From Acidaminococcales bacterium (GTDB lineage Bacteria; Bacillota; Negativicutes; Acidaminococcales; JAISLQ01), in assembly GCA_031275255.1 (NCBI GenBank), contig JAISPA010000195.1, positions 1 through 9,327 of the forward strand: 9,327 nucleotides of DNA, in the 5' to 3' direction. Below are positions 5,933-9,327 of this stretch, one piece after another. Each line of letters begins with the position of its first letter. The first letter of the stretch is position 1. Made by a program: the position numbers and the translations under genes. A model generated the notes under the pieces. It saw only the letters and a list, made by a program, of their open reading frames with translations, searched no databases and was not told where the DNA came from.

Positions 5933-6025
5933 AGCCCCCCGCCTGTACAGGCGGGGGGCTTATAAGCCCGCCACAGTCAAGAAAAATCTAATTTAACCCC
6001 CGCCTGTACAGGCGGGGGGCTTATA
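5933..6025. repeat. Tandem pair of GC-rich perfect palindromes between convergent genes
   Basis: The same 29 bases occur at 5936-5964 and 5997-6025, a 61-base period leaving 32 bases between. Each has a perfect inverted repeat centred on TGTACA: 14-base arms (5933-5960) in the first, 11-base arms (5997-6018) in the second, the arm core being CCCCCGCCTGT. On the - strand the second palindrome is followed by TTAAATTAGATTTTT, a fair terminator tail for the response regulator; on the + strand the tail is only CTTATA. Lying between two converging transcripts, a bidirectional terminator is the simplest reading. The spacing also resembles one CRISPR repeat-spacer unit, discussed separately. Confidence 0.65.
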
Positions 6026-6063
6026 CTGCATCCCGGTCAATCGCATAATTTCCCCAAAATACA

Positions 6064-6711
6064 TTACAAAAGTTCGTTTTCGCGCGCCCACCTGTATTTA
6101 TTGCGGGGACGTCCTATTTTGCCGTAGCCGCTCATCACCTCAAGCTTTTTTTGTCCCAGCAGGTACTGCAGATAACGTACCGTGGTCTGGTAAGCCAAAC
6201 CTACATTTACCGCCGCTTCGTCAATGGTGAACCAGCCGGCTTGTTTCTGACAGTAAGCGTATACAAGCTTTAAAGTGGCCAGATTGACGCCTTTGGTGGC
6301 GAAAGCGCTAAGCTGCAGTTCCTGCTGTTTTTGCAGAAGTTGCAGATGCACGTTTATTCTTGCCACCAGATCAGGCACTCTGATAGGTTTGTTGGCAAAA
6401 TCGTTCGCGCCCGCGTCAAGAAATTCGTCGGAAGCTTCCTGCCGCTCGTCCACGGTCAAAACGATTACCGGTATATCCCTGTGAACTTTTCTGATTTCCC
6501 GCAAGGCGGCCAAGCCGTTGCAGCGCGGCATGTGATAGTCCAGCAGGATAACGTCTGGTTTTAAGTCGTAAATGCGCGCCAAAGCGGTTAAAGGATCGGA
6601 TTCTGTGTAAACAAGCCAATTCATGGCTTTACCGATGGCTTGCAAAGTGTAGTGGATGTCCTTTTCGTCGTCAATGGCCAATATGGTGGTTTTGCGTTCG
6701 CTTTTTTTCAT
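6064..6711 (-). CDS. Response regulator, CitB/DcuR-like, partner of the adjacent kinase
   Basis: A 215-residue regulator. I choose the ATG at 6711 because it overlaps the kinase stop as ATGA, has GAGGTG about ten bases upstream, and gives the usual receiver start (KTTILAIDDEKDIH); the frame extends upstream to 6762 inside the kinase gene. Receiver domain (7-125): acidic pair D14-D15, phospho-acceptor D58 in ILLDYHMPRC, T86 in VIVLTV, K108 in NKPIRVPDL. A linker rich in Q and L (124-136) follows, then a C-terminal DNA-binding domain with TIDEAAVNVGLAYQTTVRYL (162-181) and GRPRNKYRW at the end. That pattern resembles the helix-turn-helix of CitB/DcuR-type regulators rather than OmpR or NarL types. 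As last gene of the poly-gamma-glutamate operon it probably controls that operon. The target is inferred. Confidence 0.85.
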   Translation of the reverse strand: MKKSERKTTILAIDDEKDIHYTLQAIGKAMNWLVYTESDPLTALARIYDLKPDVILLDYHMPRCNGLAALREIRKVHRDIPVIVLTVDERQEASDEFLDAGANDFANKPIRVPDLVARINVHLQLLQKQQELQLSAFATKGVNLATLKLVYAYCQKQAGWFTIDEAAVNVGLAYQTTVRYLQYLLGQKKLEVMSGYGKIGRPRNKYRWARENELL

Positions 6712-8072
6712 GAAAATTCGCACCTCGGCAAGGTGATGACAAACTTTACGCCTCTCGTGCAAGTTGCGGTTACCTGTATCTGCCCGGAGTTTTTAGCCAC
6801 AATGTCTTTGACGAAAACCAAACCGAGGCCGGAAGATCTTTTGGTGCTAAAACCGGCCTGCCAGATTTGTTCGTGGAATTTTTCGTCAATGCCCGGGCCG
6901 TTGTTGAATATGCTTATTTCCACATTTTCGCCCGTAAGCCCGGCGGAGATCTCTATCTGTCCGTTTTCCGCCTCCAGAGCATCTATGGCATTTTCCAAAA
7001 TATTGATAATGGCCCTGGCCATTTTAATACGGTTAACTTTGATGAAAAGATTTTCTTTGCCGGAAAGCGGTTTGAAACTGACCACGTCACTTAACCTGGG
7101 AACGTGTGCGCAGGCGTAATCCAGCAATTCCTGCACACTGACGATTTGACTGGCCTCGTCCTGCAGGATTTCATTAATCATGTTTTTCATTTTATCTATG
7201 ACGCCGCTGATATATTCCGCGTATTCGCGGGTTTCCCCCTTGCCGGACAGGGAAAGGACGCCCGCCAGACCCTGTATGGCGGTCAGGGGAGTTTTAAGGT
7301 CGTGCACCAGCATTTGCCTTTCCAAAAGGGTACGGTAATCTATGGCTGCTATCTTCATGCGGTCGTTGACCCTTTCCAACTCGTGTACCTTTTTCATGCT
7401 GTTGATTTCATTGGTGTAAGAGCGCAGGAAAAAAGCCGTAATTATGGCGTTAAAAACAAAAGCCAGGCAAAAAAAGCCCCCGATGATATTGAGAAGATCT
7501 TCAAAGTTGCCGAAAGCGGCCGCCTTTTTTATCTCCAGGGATATTTCGCCCTGTCCAAAACCGTATTCCGTCAAAGCCGGCACTATATCAAGCCATTGCA
7601 TGCCGAAAAGCATCAGGGCAAAGACGACGATCTTGTGAAAAAGATTTTTGCCCACCGCCTTGATCTGATTAACGATAATAATGGCCAAAATCAGGGAAAC
7701 GGCGGGTACGCCAAAGTGATAGGAAATATTATAACTTAATTCAATGACGTAGTATACGAAAGGTATCAATACCACGGGAAGGAATTTGACAAGAAAACTC
7801 TGTCTGTCTTTTAAGCCGAAACTTTCCATCAAAAGCAGGGAACTGATATAAACAGGCATAATCCTCACGGTATTGATGATCACAAGCTTCAGGCAGGCCA
7901 GGAACAGATCACGCCCGTCCGCATTGGCTATGCTGTCGTAAATGAGAGTAATGACGCCGAAATTCTCCACGTTGAAAAAAAAGGGGCAGAGAAAGCCGAA
8001 AAACATGCTCATGACGCCGCAGGAAATCAGTAAACTGTTGAATTTACCGTTTTGAACGGCTTTGTCCACCAT
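6708..8072 (-). CDS. Sensor histidine kinase with six membrane helices
   Basis: A 454-residue membrane kinase. The ATG at 8072 has a perfect AGGAGG (8082-8087) nine bases upstream; an in-frame upstream start (8144) would overlap the previous gene by 118 bases. Hydrophobic helices lie at about 12-33, 56-82, 93-117, 121-140, 144-165 and 195-217, with no large external domain, so the signal is probably sensed in or at the membrane. A coiled linker (218-250) leads to MLVHDLKTPLTAIQG with phospho-acceptor H257. The ATPase domain has N-box NILENAIDAL (N361), a G1 box written NNGPGI (390-395, where many kinases have DxGxG), and SSGLGLVFVK as G2. The gene overlaps the PgsW-like gene by 46 bases and the response regulator by 4, so all are translationally coupled. 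The sensed signal is unknown; cell envelope or polymer status is an inference from context. Confidence 0.88.
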   Translation of the reverse strand: MVDKAVQNGKFNSLLISCGVMSMFFGFLCPFFFNVENFGVITLIYDSIANADGRDLFLACLKLVIINTVRIMPVYISSLLLMESFGLKDRQSFLVKFLPVVLIPFVYYVIELSYNISYHFGVPAVSLILAIIIVNQIKAVGKNLFHKIVVFALMLFGMQWLDIVPALTEYGFGQGEISLEIKKAAAFGNFEDLLNIIGGFFCLAFVFNAIITAFFLRSYTNEINSMKKVHELERVNDRMKIAAIDYRTLLERQMLVHDLKTPLTAIQGLAGVLSLSGKGETREYAEYISGVIDKMKNMINEILQDEASQIVSVQELLDYACAHVPRLSDVVSFKPLSGKENLFIKVNRIKMARAIINILENAIDALEAENGQIEISAGLTGENVEISIFNNGPGIDEKFHEQIWQAGFSTKRSSGLGLVFVKDIVAKNSGQIQVTATCTRGVKFVITLPRCEFS

Positions 8073-9073
8073 CCTCTTGAGCCTCCTGTTTTCAGCAAAA
8101 AGAAAACGCCCAGCAGCCAAAAAATTATCAGCGACCGCAGCCAAAAAGGCGCGGCTTGTTTGTAAAAAACGCTGCTTTTCCCGTAAGGGGCGTCTTTTTT
8201 TATGCCATACTGCCCGGCCAGCTTAAGGATATTGATAAAATGAATGACCGGTTTACGTTCTTTGATAAATTCTTTGGCCAAGCCGTCCGCCGCCCAAACG
8301 CCTTCCTGATAAAACCCGGTGGTCAAGCCCTGGCGCAGGGGAGTAAGCCCTTCGCCGCCGAAAATAACGTGACTGCCACCCACGTTGACCAGCGCGCGCG
8401 GCAAAGAGCCGTTTTCCCTGTAGACGGATAATCGCTCTGCAATAGCTTGTTCCAGGCTGACGGATTGCCGCGCGGGCAGGCCGGCCCGCCGCATAGCCCG
8501 GTATATGGCGGCCAGACCCTCTTCCGGGAGGCCGCCGCCTCTGTCGCCTTCCCCGCCGGGGAAAGCCGCGGCCGAACGCCAGGGCCATAGCCCTTGCCGG
8601 TAAAGCTCCGCCTCCATGTCCAGCCAGGTATCCTCCGGCCTGTTGGCGCCCCAGGTAGAAGCCCCCAAAGAACTGGTAATGACGGGACGGGCGCCTATGG
8701 CGTCGGCGGCGGCCAGGACGGCTACGTTAAGAGCGGGAAAAGAACCGGAAAAATTGACCGCTACCCTATCGCCGCGGCGCACGCCGGCCTCATGCAGCAA
8801 TTCTACGGTTAAGGCGGCAAAATCAGGATGCAGGGACATTTCCTTGGCTTGGTAAGAACCCATGGTAGTGGTTATGAAAGTATATTCTTCACCTTTGAGC
8901 CTTTCGCCCAAAAGGCGCTGCGCTTTCAGCGCCGTAGATACGGCTTTCATTTTGACCTGATAATCTTTTGCCGGTAAAACAATCAGGCTGCGCAGGCAGA
9001 AAAACCAAAAAAGAACGGTTAAAAAAGCAAGGCCGGCCAGCCTGAGTAAGAAAGCGGGAGGAAAATTTCTCAC
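8027..9073 (-). CDS. pgsW: PgsW-like poly-gamma-glutamate system protein
   Basis: A 348-residue protein with one membrane helix near each end (about 12-33 and 311-328) and a large soluble part between, probably outside the membrane. The family, as I recall it (poly-gamma-glutamate system protein, found only beside PgsB and PgsC homologues), has no established biochemical function. Segments that look conserved are TTTMGSYQAKEMSLHPDFAA (68-87), VAVNFSGSFPALNVAVLAA (104-122), VITSSLGASTWGAN (131-144) and LVNVGGSHVIFGG (228-240). The start is a GTG at 9073 overlapping the PgsC stop as GTGA, with GGGAGGG six bases before it. The direct link to pgsC and coupled translation support a part in polymer synthesis, export or trimming. 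The assignment rests on remembered sequence style and context, so the symbol is provisional. Confidence 0.75.
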   Translation of the reverse strand: MRNFPPAFLLRLAGLAFLTVLFWFFCLRSLIVLPAKDYQVKMKAVSTALKAQRLLGERLKGEEYTFITTTMGSYQAKEMSLHPDFAALTVELLHEAGVRRGDRVAVNFSGSFPALNVAVLAAADAIGARPVITSSLGASTWGANRPEDTWLDMEAELYRQGLWPWRSAAAFPGGEGDRGGGLPEEGLAAIYRAMRRAGLPARQSVSLEQAIAERLSVYRENGSLPRALVNVGGSHVIFGGEGLTPLRQGLTTGFYQEGVWAADGLAKEFIKERKPVIHFINILKLAGQYGIKKDAPYGKSSVFYKQAAPFWLRSLIIFWLLGVFFLLKTGGSRGWWTKPFKTVNSTVY

Positions 9074-9327
9074 AACATGCCCTCCCAGGACAAAGCCGCC
9101 AGGCGTGTCAGGAAAACCGCCAGAAACAGCATTAATAGAGTTGCGATAACACCTTGACGGAAGAAATCTTTCGCCAGAAAACCCGGTATCAGATATCCTA
9201 TGACGGCGACAGCGCCGTCGCCCGGCAAAAATTGCAGATTAAACCAGAAAAGAAATTGACTGAACAGCATGCCGATCAAAAGAAAGAGCGTAAATTGCCG
9301 TCTGCCGTATAAAAGCAAACTTCGCCC
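9070..9327 (-). CDS. pgsC: PgsC/CapC, poly-gamma-glutamate synthesis membrane protein (C-terminal part)
   Basis: The right window edge cuts the gene; 85 residues and the TGA stop are visible, roughly the last half of a protein of about 150 residues. GRSLLLYGRRQFTLFLLIG and the later VIGYLIPGFLAKDFFRQGV match the pattern of PgsC/CapC, whose known members have LYGRR followed by a helix, then GVIVPGLIA and a QG turn. Three hydrophobic helices are visible (about 16-33, 43-58, 63-83). PgsC works with the ATP-dependent ligase PgsB at the membrane to make and export poly-gamma-glutamate, a capsule or released polymer. pgsB should lie immediately to the right. The stop overlaps the next gene's GTG by four bases. 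Confidence 0.8.
   Translation of the reverse strand, partial: GRSLLLYGRRQFTLFLLIGMLFSQFLFWFNLQFLPGDGAVAVIGYLIPGFLAKDFFRQGVIATLLMLFLAVFLTRLAALSWEGML

Noticed and set aside
5936..6025. A minimal CRISPR array.
   Set aside because: Only two repeats and one spacer, no cas genes in the window, and perfect extended palindromes at a convergent gene junction. Kept only as a finding to check, not as a CRISPR feature.
6640..7739. Several + strand open frames opposite the kinase and regulator (for example 7104-7739).
   Set aside because: They lie antisense to genes with complete two-component motifs and show no domain features of their own.

Overview
The window looks like chromosomal DNA of a moderately GC-rich member of the Bacillota. 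A Negativicutes-type lineage is my best guess: the PhoR sensor wording and the 3D-domain peptidoglycan protein fit it, but this is from memory and untested. The DNA falls into a + strand half (1-5894) and a - strand half (6064-9327) that converge on a hairpin-rich spacer.

Left, + strand: the last 60 codons of phoU are followed closely by an OmpR-type response regulator (PhoP/PhoB) and its PhoR sensor kinase, the usual phosphate-limitation module. phoR is broken. Its membrane and sensor half (from 891) and its PAS/kinase half (through 2494) lie in different frames. The break fits loss of one T from a short T run at 1309-1311, just after the second membrane helix.

Middle: about 800 bases without a credible gene (2495-3297) hold a probable terminator, several hairpins, and two copies (A, B) of a dispersed palindromic repeat. 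A third copy (C), inverted, starts three bases after the stop of the next gene. Copies A and C have matching inverted ends, so this looks like a small non-autonomous mobile element (MITE-like). A near-consensus sigma-A promoter (3259-3287) drives a secreted protein with a peptidoglycan-binding domain and a 3D (lytic transglycosylase-like) domain. Copy C separates it from a PaaI-like hotdog thioesterase and a short-chain-type acyl-CoA dehydrogenase, which may form a small acyl-CoA unit.

Right, - strand, transcribed towards the centre: the C-terminal part of PgsC/CapC (cut by the window edge), a PgsW-like poly-gamma-glutamate system protein, a histidine kinase with six membrane helices, and its response regulator. 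Successive genes overlap by 4, 46 and 4 bases, so they are almost certainly one translationally coupled operon. A dedicated two-component system fused to a poly-gamma-glutamate export/synthesis operon is the most interesting biological proposal here. The spacer between the convergent halves holds a terminator-like hairpin and two copies of a 29-base palindromic repeat with a 61-base period.
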